The notes beneath the pieces were generated by a model. The model ran no database searches and was not told the DNA's origin. It was given only the letters and a program-made list of their open reading frames with translations. The translations under genes were made by a program, and so were the position numbers. Shown piece after piece: positions 55,307 to 64,000 of a stretch of DNA of 64,000 nt (within the stretch, counting starts at the first letter, position 1; each line of letters starts with the position of its first letter). This stretch comes from Nothopassalora personata (Eukaryota > Ascomycota > Dothideomycetes > Mycosphaerellales > Mycosphaerellaceae). The stretch is from assembly GCA_033816765.1 (NCBI GenBank), contig CM066298.1, positions 186,001 through 250,000 of the forward strand, written 5' to 3'.

Positions 55307-55308
55307 AC
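55169..55308. repeat. (TAG)n/(AGT)n microsatellite
   Basis: Imperfect agt/aac triplets turning into a perfect run of about 28 agt units. Shorter runs recur near 55610-55680 and 56105-56142. Confidence 0.9.
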
Positions 55309-55516
55309 GACATAGGTTGTTTTTTTACGCTCGGTACGCCTAGCGCGTTACTAGCATCCCTCTACTCCCTCGTAGCGTATATAAAGGCTTGCCTAAGATT
55401 AACTATACTCTAGTATAGCGACTAGCTAACACCTTTCTAGAAGCGAGTTCTTCTACTACGATCGCGCCGCCCTATAAGTACACTGTTCGCCCTAATTACT
55501 TACTCGGTATACTAAT

Positions 55517-55610
55517 ATGTCTATAGTAAGCATACCTCTAAGGCGGCTCGCAAGTCTACCGGTAGCAAGGCACTACGTAAGAAGCTCGCCTCTAAGGCCG
55601 CTCGCAAGCC
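55517..55610 (+). pseudogene. Histone H3 tail-like fragment
   Basis: In the frame set at 55525 the sequence reads SKHTSKAARKSTGSKALRKK and then LASKAARKP. About 18 of 23 positions match the histone H3 N-terminal tail ([21 protein letters not shown]). An ATG at 55517 is one base out of frame with it. Where H3 has Pro the fragment has Leu, as a C-to-T change gives. The sequence then runs into a cta triplet repeat and no H3 core fold is found. It may be a decayed captured H3-like gene or a mimic tail. RIP prevents certainty. Confidence 0.45.
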
Positions 55611-55619
55611 CGTACTACT

Positions 55620-56945
55620 ACTACTATTACTACTACTATCACTACTACTATTACTATTACTATCGCCTACCGCGCCTACCGCGCCTACCTAGTAGTAGTA
55701 AGAAGAAGGTGCTACTCCGGCTTTCGAGCCGTATAATAACGGCCCGATTCTATATGTCCTTATTCCTTAGTTACTTAGCTTAGCTAAGCTCGGCTTACGA
55801 GAATACACTACTAACATTATACTATAGCCCCGACTACGACGACGACGACGACTACGAGTTTAGCGGCGGCGGCGGCGAGGACTTATAAGCTAATCGATAT
55901 CGATCTATCTATCTAAGCGAGTACTAACTATGTATACGTAGTAATACTAACTATAACGAGGGCGCTACCGGCCTATCTTATGCTCCTCCTACGTAAGTCT
56001 CGCTCTTACCTTTAAGCCTCTTATGCCTTAAGGCTATTATTAAGATCCTATCGCTAACATTGTCTCTATAGCACTACTAATACTAACACTAACACTACTA
56101 GCACTAGTAGTAGCAGTAGTAGTAGTAGTAGTAGTAGTAGCAGTACTGTACCCTCTAACGGCGGTAGAAACACTACCGGTAAGGCTATTAAAATCGTTAA
56201 GCGTAGCGATTATGTCGTACGCCGAGGCGTAAACCCTAGTAAGTAAGGCCGGCCTACGGGCAAAAATATAAACAAGTATAGGATGCCTTTAGCGGGTAGC
56301 ATCGTCTCTATGCCGTAGTAAGTAAGTCTTTACAATGCTAAGCTAATACTTAACTCTACGCTCTATAATTAAGACTAACGTATATATAGGAGTAGGACGA
56401 CCTTTTTTCGCGCGTAGCTACTAGCGAGGGCGGCTAGTCTTCTAACCGGCTAATAAAGTAGACGCATGCCGGTAATATCTAAGACCTCGTAATAGGTCTT
56501 AGTGAGCCTAGACCGCAAGTGTGTCGTTCGTGCCGCGGTAAGACGCCGCATAAGAATAAGTACCGCTAGTACTCGTAAATAGGTGCTACTACTACCGGTA
56601 CTATATAGTCTACTGCCTACGGAGCCTGTCGCCGTAAGAATAAGGTGTAAATAGTTTACTGTCTATATATAACTGTAACTGCGCCTATTTTCTATTATAT
56701 TATGTCTTATCTTACGAATACTATATTGTCCTACGAGTAAGTGCTCTTAAAGAACGAACGCCTATAGAACTCTTTTAATAGTAACCCTATAAATGAGCAC
56801 TTACTCGTAGGGGCTATAGACACTTACTCGTAGGGTCTATAAACTCGCTCCTACGATTAAGTGCTAGTAAATATGCCCTGCGAGGGAGTATACTTAAACT
56901 AATTCGCGAAATCTATTTCCCTAACTTCTCTATACTATATATGCT
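55620..56945 (+). other. RIPed region with short coding traces
   Basis: Frames show an Asp-rich run (PDYDDDDDYEF, about 55830-55865), a basic segment (KAIKIVKRSDYVVRRGVNPSK, about 56185-56250) and a CxxC segment (CRSCRGKTPHKNKYR, about 56520-56570). Each is broken by TAG stops. No gene can be delimited. Half hairpin sites occur at 56731-56743. Confidence 0.3.
56798..56863. repeat. Hairpin motif copy 9
   Basis: Two direct cacttactcgtag arms followed by an inverted ctacgattaagtg arm. Confidence 0.7.
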
Positions 56946-56948
56946 ATG

Positions 56949-57014
56949 CACTTACTCGTAGGGGCTATAGACACTTACTCGTAGGGGCTATTCTATAGCC
57001 CCTACGAGTAAGTG
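56949..57014. repeat. Hairpin motif copy 10
   Basis: Two direct cacttactcgtagggg arms and one inverted cccctacgagtaagtg arm. It overlaps the inner edge of the right terminal repeat and mirrors copy 1. Confidence 0.75.
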
Positions 57015-57233
57015 CATAGCATATAGGCATACAGGCATACAGGCATACAGGCAAATAGGCATATAGGCAAACAGCCAAACAGCCAAACAGCCAAACAGCC
57101 AAACAGGCATACAGGCATACAGGCATACAGGCATACAGGCATACAGGCATACAGGCATACAGGCATACAGGCATACAGGCAAATAGGCGAAAAGGCAAAA
57201 CCCCGGATTCGAGAGAAACCATGTCAACCAGGC
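56992..57233 (-). repeat. Right terminal inverted repeat with 8-bp tandem array
   Basis: Inverted counterpart of 41018-41243: hairpin arm, aggcatac tandem units with caaacagc variants, then the 40-bp outer end finishing at 57233. Array lengths differ slightly between the two ends. Confidence 0.75.
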
Positions 57234-58413
57234 CACGGCCCATTCCTTTCGGAACTAGCGAAGGCGTGAAAGTCAGCCCAGCCCACGGCACATGGCCCAT
57301 CAGTGCACTTGGGGACTGGTTCTTAGAGATGAACCCTTTCAAGAAGATTCCGCTCCTTTTAAGTCCCACTGATGCGACGGCGATGGCGATGCGCCATATG
57401 CTTGATCCTCAAATCATCTTCTCCCAGCCCCACAACAACACCGATGCCAGAATTGCCGTACAATAGATCCATTCCATCACTTTGACCCGATAATTTCTTC
57501 CGACAACATCACGCTAATCGATACAGCAGAGCTGAATCTGATCTGTCAGCGGAATCCAATCATAATGCCGCACCAACCTCACATGCAGTCCCAGGTCCAA
57601 GTCCACGTCCACGTCGTAACAGTAGCACCACAGCCCACTTCGCCGCCCCTTCTAAGCCGAGGATCACCTACACGACCACGCACGCTCCCCCACGACGCGG
57701 TAACGTGAGACCGTTGAAAGGGACACACCACGCGAGTCGCCAGCGAAACGGAAATTCCCAGTCTCGAAAATTCCGCCCAATACCAAACAAACCCTATCCC
57801 CATCCCACCTCCACCTCCAGTCCAGCAAGCAAGCAGAATCGTTGTGCAAGGCTCGGCTCAAGGCGGTCGGTGGTTTGAGTTTCGAGTTCCAGAGTGCTCG
57901 GGCTCGTACTTTCCCGCCGCTGGATGGCGGAGAGGGATAGCGATAGCGACGTCTCGAGGACGACCGGTCCCCTAGGTAGGAACTGCGCCCTATGCTTGCT
58001 CCCTTGCCCCGTTCTGGTGTGAAGGGAAGGAGTCAATGTCGTGTGAAAGAGGGGTGGTGTCTATTGATCTTGCGGGTCCGACTCGACTCGACTCGACTCG
58101 ATGGCATTTATGAAGTGGTAGCCTTTGAGTGATATGCTCGACTTTTCCTTTCCTTTTCCTTCGCTCCGCTTCATGATCCATGTCATGTCGATGAGATACT
58201 CTATTGGTGGCAGCGGGTACGAGGCGGTGCCTTTCGAAGTAGTGTAGAGAAGAAGATGTCGACTCAGAGGAGTAGACGGGGGAAAGCGCCGTGAAGGAAG
58301 GGAGGGTGGTTGTGAGAAAAATGTCGAAAATTCAGCATTGTACAAATATCAACGAACTAACCATACGTACATACGTGCCCCCGGCTCCCTTCTTCCCACT
58401 TCCGCTCTCTCAC
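57234..58413. other. Intergenic, normal composition
   Basis: A plus frame at 57221-57466 (81 codons, MSTRPRPIPFG) begins inside the terminal repeat and has no recognised motif; it may be the edge of a gene cut by the element. A gactc pentamer repeat lies at 58077-58101. Otherwise nothing supported. Confidence 0.4.
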
Positions 58414-60060
58414 TCACTCATCCGGATTCAGATTCCTCTGCACCGGAACACTAGCCTTCACATCCCTATTAACCATCATCGCCTTCCCAATGACCGTCTG
58501 CATGATGGCATAATTCACGACCGCTTTGATGCCCATCTCTTCTCCCCGCTTGACAATATACCCATTCATATACTCAATCTCCGTCCTACGTCCAGCCCTC
58601 AGATCCGCCAACATACTTGAGACATTATCTTTGGTCTTTTGGCAGATGCTGACCACCAAAGACTCCAGGCGCTCTGCTGAGAAGCGATGCGGGACGTTTG
58701 GGATCCCGCGGAGTTCGGGGAGAGAGCGGATTATGAGGGAGATTTCGGCGAGCATCAGACGCATGGTGCGGGAGATGGCCATGTTGTAGAGGAGGTTGCC
58801 GTTGCGGTTGTCGAGGAGGCAGGTTAGGGGGTTGACGACGGCGTTGACTGCAACTTTCTCCAGCTGGAGTTGAAGCAGCTCGATGGGTGTGAAGCCTACT
58901 GCGCAGAGGACGGGCGTTCTTGTCAAGGTGCGGAGGAGGTAGCGAGCTGAGGGCGCCCAGTCTTCGACTTTCTTCTCGGAGAGCTCGCCGCTGTTGTCGG
59001 TTCCTGGACCTGTGGGTGTAGCGGGGCGCGAGAGTGGTTTGCGGGGGATGATGCCGAGAGAGATTGTGCCGTGACCGGCGTGGACGACGAAGAAGGGGTC
59101 TTGCTCGGCTTTTGCGGGTGGGACGTTGGCGCCGTGGGAGACGATGCCCTGGACGTAGGTTGGGCGGGTGGCTTCGTCAGGGAACAGTTCTTTGTTCACG
59201 TCATCAATCACGCCCATGCCGTTTTGCAGGAAGCAGATGGTGGAATCGCGGTTCAGGCGGTGTTTGATGCTGGCCAGGGCGGGAATTGTGCGGACTGTCT
59301 TTGTGGTGACGATCAAGTTGCGGATGGGTTCGTGGGAGATGGCGTAGTCGCCTTTGCCCGGCCGTCGCGCGAGATGCTCTCCTACATCTGTCGCTCTCGT
59401 CGCCATGGGCTTGTACTCTGTCACATCTTGCTCTGCGCGCTTCTGCTCGTCCGCCTCTTTCTGCTGCCCGCCCACGATCTTCGCGACTTCATGCGGCTGC
59501 ATGCCCGTCTCGTCGGCCAGACTGTATACATCCGGCGATCCCCTCTGCACAGGCACTTTATGCTGTCTCCTCGCATCGTCCTTGAGCTCGACATCAAAGC
59601 CTCCTCTTGGCACCGTATACTCCCCGTCCTCCACCGTAATCACCTTCTTGCTCTTCTCCCACGCCTCCAGCAGCCGATAGCGGTGGAAGATCAACGTCAC
59701 CGGCGGCGGATTCGGGATCCCCTTCAGCGCATGCGCCACAAGCTTCCCGATACTGCCCGTGCCCACAATGTGTATCCTCTTGGGCAGATTCGGCGTGGGC
59801 GCATACTGCTTGTCGACCGCCGACAGCACGTTCTGGAATTTCTTGTCCAACTCTGCGTCATGCTCCTCGCCTTCGCCCTCGCCCTCGCCCTCGGTCTCCG
59901 TGTCTGTTTCCGTTTCCGTTTCGGAATAGTCGACAGTCGGTTGGTCGCGATTGTTCGCTTTCGCCTCTTTCACGTCCATCGTGTGCGTGCTGCTGCTCCA
60001 GAACGATCGCTTGGCGGGGGAGGCAGTGATGCTGTGGTGGTGTGAGGAGAACAAGGCCAC
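58414..60060 (-). CDS. Ketopantoate reductase-like (ApbA/PanE family) protein
   Basis: 548 residues from the ATG at 60060, intronless; a second Met at residue 28 is another possible start. An acidic, Glu/Thr-rich N-terminal extension (about 40-75) precedes the Rossmann start RIHIVGTGSIGKLVAHAL, with G100-x-G102-x-x-G105 for NADP. CFLQNGMG (276-283) and the C-terminal helix EKVAVNAVVNPLT, with K402, N406 and N410, match the catalytic and substrate residues of 2-dehydropantoate 2-reductase, which makes pantoate for coenzyme A. The protein is much longer than bacterial PanE (about 300) because of the N-terminal extension and an insert near residues 150-225, as in many fungal paralogues. The exact substrate is therefore uncertain. 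Confidence 0.88.
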   Translation of the reverse strand: MALFSSHHHSITASPAKRSFWSSSTHTMDVKEAKANNRDQPTVDYSETETETDTETEGEGEGEGEEHDAELDKKFQNVLSAVDKQYAPTPNLPKRIHIVGTGSIGKLVAHALKGIPNPPPVTLIFHRYRLLEAWEKSKKVITVEDGEYTVPRGGFDVELKDDARRQHKVPVQRGSPDVYSLADETGMQPHEVAKIVGGQQKEADEQKRAEQDVTEYKPMATRATDVGEHLARRPGKGDYAISHEPIRNLIVTTKTVRTIPALASIKHRLNRDSTICFLQNGMGVIDDVNKELFPDEATRPTYVQGIVSHGANVPPAKAEQDPFFVVHAGHGTISLGIIPRKPLSRPATPTGPGTDNSGELSEKKVEDWAPSARYLLRTLTRTPVLCAVGFTPIELLQLQLEKVAVNAVVNPLTCLLDNRNGNLLYNMAISRTMRLMLAEISLIIRSLPELRGIPNVPHRFSAERLESLVVSICQKTKDNVSSMLADLRAGRRTEIEYMNGYIVKRGEEMGIKAVVNYAIMQTVIGKAMMVNRDVKASVPVQRNLNPDE

Positions 60061-60370
60061 CCGGCCAGCAGTGATGCTATCGCAGATGCATGAGTCGTGT
60101 TTCCGCGGTATTCGGCGCGGGAGGAGGTACAGCGCGGTGAAAGGCAGATTTACTGCTGGGCGGGTGCTATGTCAGAACGATCATAGCAACGGACGGGGTG
60201 GTTGGGTTGGTGTAGTGGAGAGGTCAAAGAAGGCTGAGGTAGAAAGAAGTGGTGGTGGGCTATAATAGTGGTGATATAGATAGACATATGAGATGCAAAG
60301 TCTCGGGCGTCATCAGCCACAGGCAGTGGCCTAGGCTTACAAAACCGGCAAATACCCGCATTCAAAATTC
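60061..60370. other. Upstream region of the ketopantoate reductase-like gene
   Basis: About 310 bp ending at the sharp transition to the RIPed block at about 60370. No defined element. Confidence 0.4.
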
Positions 60371-60390
60371 GCAATCCTCTATCCTTATTA

Positions 60391-60450
60391 TTATAGACTC
60401 GCTATTTGTCTTATAGACTCGCTATTTGTCCTATAGACTCGCTATTTGTC
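60391..60450. repeat. 20-bp tandem repeat, three units
   Basis: Three nearly identical units of ttatagactcgctatttgtc at the left border of the RIPed block; the third differs in its first base. Confidence 0.85.
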
Positions 60451-61400
60451 TATTAGTATACTCGCTATATATAATACTACGTCTAGCGATCGATCTAGAG
60501 CCCTTTCGTATCGATATCGAGCTATAGACTACCGCTAGATTTATATAGGTAGCTATTCGAGCTAACCTCTTTAATCTCTACGGTATTCGAATTAGCGAAC
60601 AAACCCTCCGCTAGTAACTCGTAGAGTAGCGAGGGACTCGCGAGGATAATTAGGCTTATAATTAGGCTCGCTAGCCTAAGCTACGCTAGCGAGTCGAGGA
60701 ACTATTCTAGAAATATAGCCTCGACGATAGCGAGTCTTATACTATCCTCTACCTCGATAGGTTTAACCTTATCCTTTGCTAGTATTAAGAGCTATAAAGA
60801 GGTATTAGATTAAAGCGTAGTATTAACGACTAATAGGTTGTGTTAACCTTAGGTTTAGCGGGGGTCCCTTAGGTCTAACTTGCCTAAATTTCATTTAGGT
60901 TTAATTAGACATTTAGGTAAGCTAGTAGGACCTAGTATAGCTATTAAGATATATACTACGTAGTTAAGTATTGTAAGCGTAGCATTAAGGCAACAATTCA
61001 ATTTATACCTCTCGAGTAGAGGGCATAGGGGTTTAGGTCCGCTAATCCTCTATTTTATCTAGCTACTACGCTACTCGTCACGTAACCTAATTTTACGGTC
61101 CCGGGACCGGTAAATACCCCTACTTACATAAGCACCGCTCTATACTACTACAACTCGGATAGGCCTATATAGGGTAGTTAGTAGACATTATTTTAGTAGT
61201 TAATAAGGGGGGGTATTAAGTGTATACCCGGTAGCGTATTAGCATCTAGTTTATAAGGTTAAAATTACGGTTTAAGGTCTAAGGTTTACGGTTAAGGTTA
61301 TTACTTAAGGTTAAGGTTTACGGTTAAGGTCGACTAAGGTCGAAAACACTTAAGGTCTAAGGTATTTAGTAATAATCACGGTTATAAGGTCCTATTAAGT
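60451..61400. other. RIPed non-coding region, possible LTR and leader
   Basis: AT-rich. A candidate LTR start (tgttaacctt) occurs near 60839, but its partner would lie outside the window, so it is unproven. 61250-61370 is a degenerate repeat of ttaaggt/taaggtt units. Confidence 0.3.
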
Positions 61401-64000
61401 AATAACTAGTATTAGCGCATTCTAAAGTAAGTACTACGTAATAATAGATACGGCTACATTACTAGAAAAACTTAGTACCTTTACCGACATAGGTAGAGGC
61501 TACGAACAGCCTATAAACCCTACGAAAATAGAAGGGGTCTATAGGGACTCTATCCCTTATAAGGGGATAGAGGAATCGGAGGAAGGGGAAACACCTAAAT
61601 CTAGTAAAGAAGGGAAAAGCGGAACTAACGCCGCTGAAATAGGTATAGGTATAGGAACGAATAGTACGATTAGGATAGATACGATAGCTACCCTCTTTAG
61701 ACGATTAGTAGTAGTAATAGAAAACGCTAGCCCTCGCTTTCTACCTCTAGGAGGTGCTAAGAATCCGTTCTTTAATAGCACTAATGCTACTAAGTTCTAG
61801 GAGCGGTTTAGCGACCTAATAGACTAGTATCCGCCTCGGGCATCTATTAAGAAGGATAATTTCTAGGGTAGGTTTAAGCGCAATTACGAAACTACTATCC
61901 GGCGCGTAGTTATAAGACTACCTAGGTAGCTTACTAACAAGGCACGTTTTAGAAGAGCGTTCTTATTAGAGTTCTTAAAGGTTTAACGCCTACTCGATGT
62001 TAGGGAGTCGGGAATATCTTAAGGAGATTGTTAGGGCGTAGTAAGGTAAGAGGCCTAAAGAATAAGATGTGAAGGAATTTATCCGCCTGTTTATATCCTT
62101 AAGTAACCTAATTAAACCTAAGGATTTAAATAATAGCTTCCGGAGTCGCCTCCTCCTTTAGGGATTACTAGAGGGAGTCGCGAAAGCGGTCTATAAGGCT
62201 TACGGGCTTTACCTAAAGTAACCTAAGAAGTTTAGGGACTTTTAGAGGATCCTCGATAAAGCTACTAGTATCGTAGATAGTAAGGAGGGATAGAAAGCTA
62301 TATATATAGATTTCCCTCTTACTTTACCTTAGCTATACCGCTTAGTCGTAAAGTAAATGCCGCGCCTTAAGCCTAAGATTAACACGCTTAAGAAGGCTAC
62401 TTCTAGGACTGTTGTTAATAATAACCTTATCTAGAAGGTAGCTAAAATGAGCATACGTACATACTAGCGCGGTCGCGTCGCGGACGCGGGTACCTTCTAC
62501 CCGAGCGAGAATTAACGCTCTATATAACCGGAGAGGCACGACCTAGACACTAAACTATAGGTTTACGTAATGTAGCGTCCCCTATCCTAGAATCGCGAAC
62601 AGTCTAAAGTAATAGATAGTTGTTACTATAACTGTAGTAGTTCGAAGTACTAGGCTAGTAATTATAGGGCGATAAGGTCCTTAATATCCCGGGGCTACGT
62701 ATACCTCGCCCCGAACAACTAGTAGTATCTAGGAAAAGAAGGCGATCCGCGTCCTACTAAGTTCAACTTTTGGAGGGACTATAGTAAACCGACACCACTC
62801 TATATGCTTCCTTTACTCGAAGAACACTATAGGCCGATCGAGTTTAATAACTAGTATAAAATTCCCGTACTACGTAAGTAATAGATAGGTAGGGACTATA
62901 CTAGGGTAACTAAGGTCACGCCTCCTAATTATTCTAAGTCCCCTCCTAACTTTAGGCATTTAATAGAGTATAGCCCTTAGGACGTATGGTCTAGCTAAAC
63001 GGAGAAGGCTACTAGGACATATTAGGTCTTATTTAGAGAAAGTAAAGCGGAGTAGGCGATCGACTTAGGCGAGCTTAACGAGATATCTACCTATCCTATA
63101 TAGTCTAACAAAGTGAAAGGGAAGGTACCCGTAGGCATTCTAAAGAATCCGTACCCGAGGACCCGGTCCTTAGCCTAGGATCTACGAGCCCGAGCTAAGG
63201 CTACTAAGAAAGTTCGCCTTTAATTAGAATAGGAGATCCGGTAAGCTAAGATTAACTAGTAGGAGGTTAAAATGATTAACGAAGTTAGTGCTTAAATAAG
63301 CAAAACTTAATTATTAGCTAAATCCGGGAAAACCCTAGGAAGGGGAAATAATGCCTAAGTAAATAAACTAGGGAACGATGCTAGTAAAGAACTGCCTAAG
63401 GATATGCCTATTAGTCCCGTAAACGCCCCCTTCGCATAAAGGAAGCGTATATAGAATGCTAAGACTATAAGGATTAATAACTACGTCCGATAATATAGTT
63501 TAGCTAGTAATAGCCCGGTTATAAAGGAAGAGGGTATTATCTACTAGATTAATTAGATCCTCTAGACGACGTTTCCTAATGTAAATGCCTAGGATTAGTT
63601 TCGATATAGTCGCTAGTTCGAGGCTGCTCTCTTTAGTCGCGTTACTAACACCCCCGCCCTTTAGGAGAAGCTCGCTACAGTACGACGCCTTATAGGAAAG
63701 GATCCTAAGGTTCGCACTAGATAAGTAGTTACCTATAAAGATAAACCTAAGTACGATAAGGAGGTCTTCCGCGAAGATAGTTAGGCCTAGTATATCGGAG
63801 TGTATTTAACTATGCTTTACTCTAAGGGTGCGGTCTCTACTACTAAGCTATATAAGGACTTTAAGAAAATCGGGCTCTCTAGTATCCTTAATAACTTTAC
63901 TATAGTCCCTAGTCCTTAGGTAGTAGCGGAGTTTAGGATGAATAAGAACTAGATTAGGTGCCTAATTAATAAGGGTTCCGAGGTAAATATTATCGGCTAG
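61400..64000 (+). pseudogene. Gag and protease start of a third LTR retroelement, RIPed, truncated
   Basis: The plus frame with many TAG stops reads a gag-like region (PRFLPLGGAKNPFF, then ERFSDLID, KARFRRAFLLEFLKV, about 61720-61985). A degraded zinc knuckle (CYYNCSSSKY, about 62620-62660, with Tyr where His and Cys are expected) follows, then a long linker. Near 63940-64000 RCLINKGSEVNIIG resembles the aspartic protease motif (LIDTGSEVNII), with Asp changed to Asn. This order is that of a Gypsy-type element; reverse transcriptase and integrase should lie to the right of the window. Confidence 0.65.

Larger units (their letters stand above)
41018..57233. mobile_element. Large (about 16.2 kb) inverted-repeat-bounded RIPed element with integrase remnant
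   Basis: Bases 41018-41243 and 56992-57233 are inverted copies. The outer end gcctggttgacatggtttct and beyond is nearly identical on both sides, then comes an array of 8-bp units, then a cacttactcgtagggg hairpin arm. Everything between is RIPed except the Gypsy at 44510-52048 and the solo LTR at 52956-53303; without these the body is about 8.3 kb. It encodes a retroviral-type integrase remnant (41392-43830) and other decayed frames. No target duplication is visible outside the repeats. It could be an unclassified DNA transposon of integrase type, or a RIPed locus bounded by an inverted duplication. Confidence 0.5.

Noticed and set aside
55169..55308. Triplet run as a CRISPR-like or structured array
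   Set aside because: It is a plain AGT microsatellite with no spacers.
41018..57233. Reading the 16 kb region as a Starship-type giant element
   Set aside because: No tyrosine recombinase (DUF3435-type) captain was seen, and inverted ends with an integrase remnant do not fit.
59071..60045. 324-codon plus frame opposite the ketopantoate reductase-like gene
   Set aside because: Antisense shadow of a gene with clear family motifs.
61250..61370. ttaagg-rich stretch as an interstitial telomere repeat
   Set aside because: The units are degenerate and do not match the TTAGGG repeat; in RIPed DNA this is better called a low-complexity region.

Overview
The window looks like chromosomal DNA of a filamentous ascomycete (Pezizomycotina, probably a Dothideomycete; this is inference). 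Reasons: short spliceosomal introns (about 53 to 59 nt, CTRAY-type branch sites), gene families typical of these fungi, and sharp compartments. Gene-bearing segments of balanced composition alternate with blocks in which CpA/TpG is almost gone and TpA (cta/tag) is everywhere, the mark of repeat-induced point mutation (RIP).

Layout. 1-573 is the N-terminal part of a cytochrome P450 (minus strand) running off the left edge; 1920-2138 is a small element with perfect 23-bp inverted ends. 2300-24850 is a RIP-degraded nest: two Copia elements in opposite orientation (3061-10210 minus, TSD gttag; 10431-24445 plus, TSD taggt) inside an older relic; a chromodomain Gypsy (10524-17216 minus, TSD tatag) inserted in the 5' LTR of the second Copia; and a later un-RIPed 152-bp solo LTR (22050-22201, TSD ctaag).

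24850-41017 is the gene island: GNAT acetyltransferase, family GT17 glycosyltransferase with a missing DxD-type motif, NmrA-like NAD(P)-binding protein, NAPE-PLD-like metallo-beta-lactamase protein, and a two-exon CmcJ/NvfI-type oxygenase gene. Between them lie decayed genes: a SAM methyltransferase, a fungal-specific transcription-factor-like gene, and a small secreted cysteine-rich protein gene, several broken by TAG/TAA stops of the kind C-to-T change produces.

41018-57233 is the most unusual part: about 16.2 kb bounded by inverted repeats of about 226-242 bp that carry an 8-bp tandem array. Inside are a RIP-degraded retroviral-like integrase gene whose three acidic catalytic positions read N, N and K, a 24-bp minisatellite, at least nine copies of a cacttactcgtag-type hairpin motif, a short reading frame resembling a histone H3 tail, an intact young chromodomain Gypsy (44510-52048, LTRs identical by eye, TSD taaga) and a 348-bp solo LTR (TSD cgtac). 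Both the intact and the RIPed Gypsy carry a primer-binding site complementary to an internal LTR segment, as in Tf1-type self-priming.

57234-60370 holds a ketopantoate-reductase-like gene. From 60370 to the right edge is another RIP block with the gag and start of protease of a third LTR element, truncated by the window. The genes do not form an obvious pathway cluster; the main theme is successive waves of retroelement insertion, RIP decay and later re-invasion.
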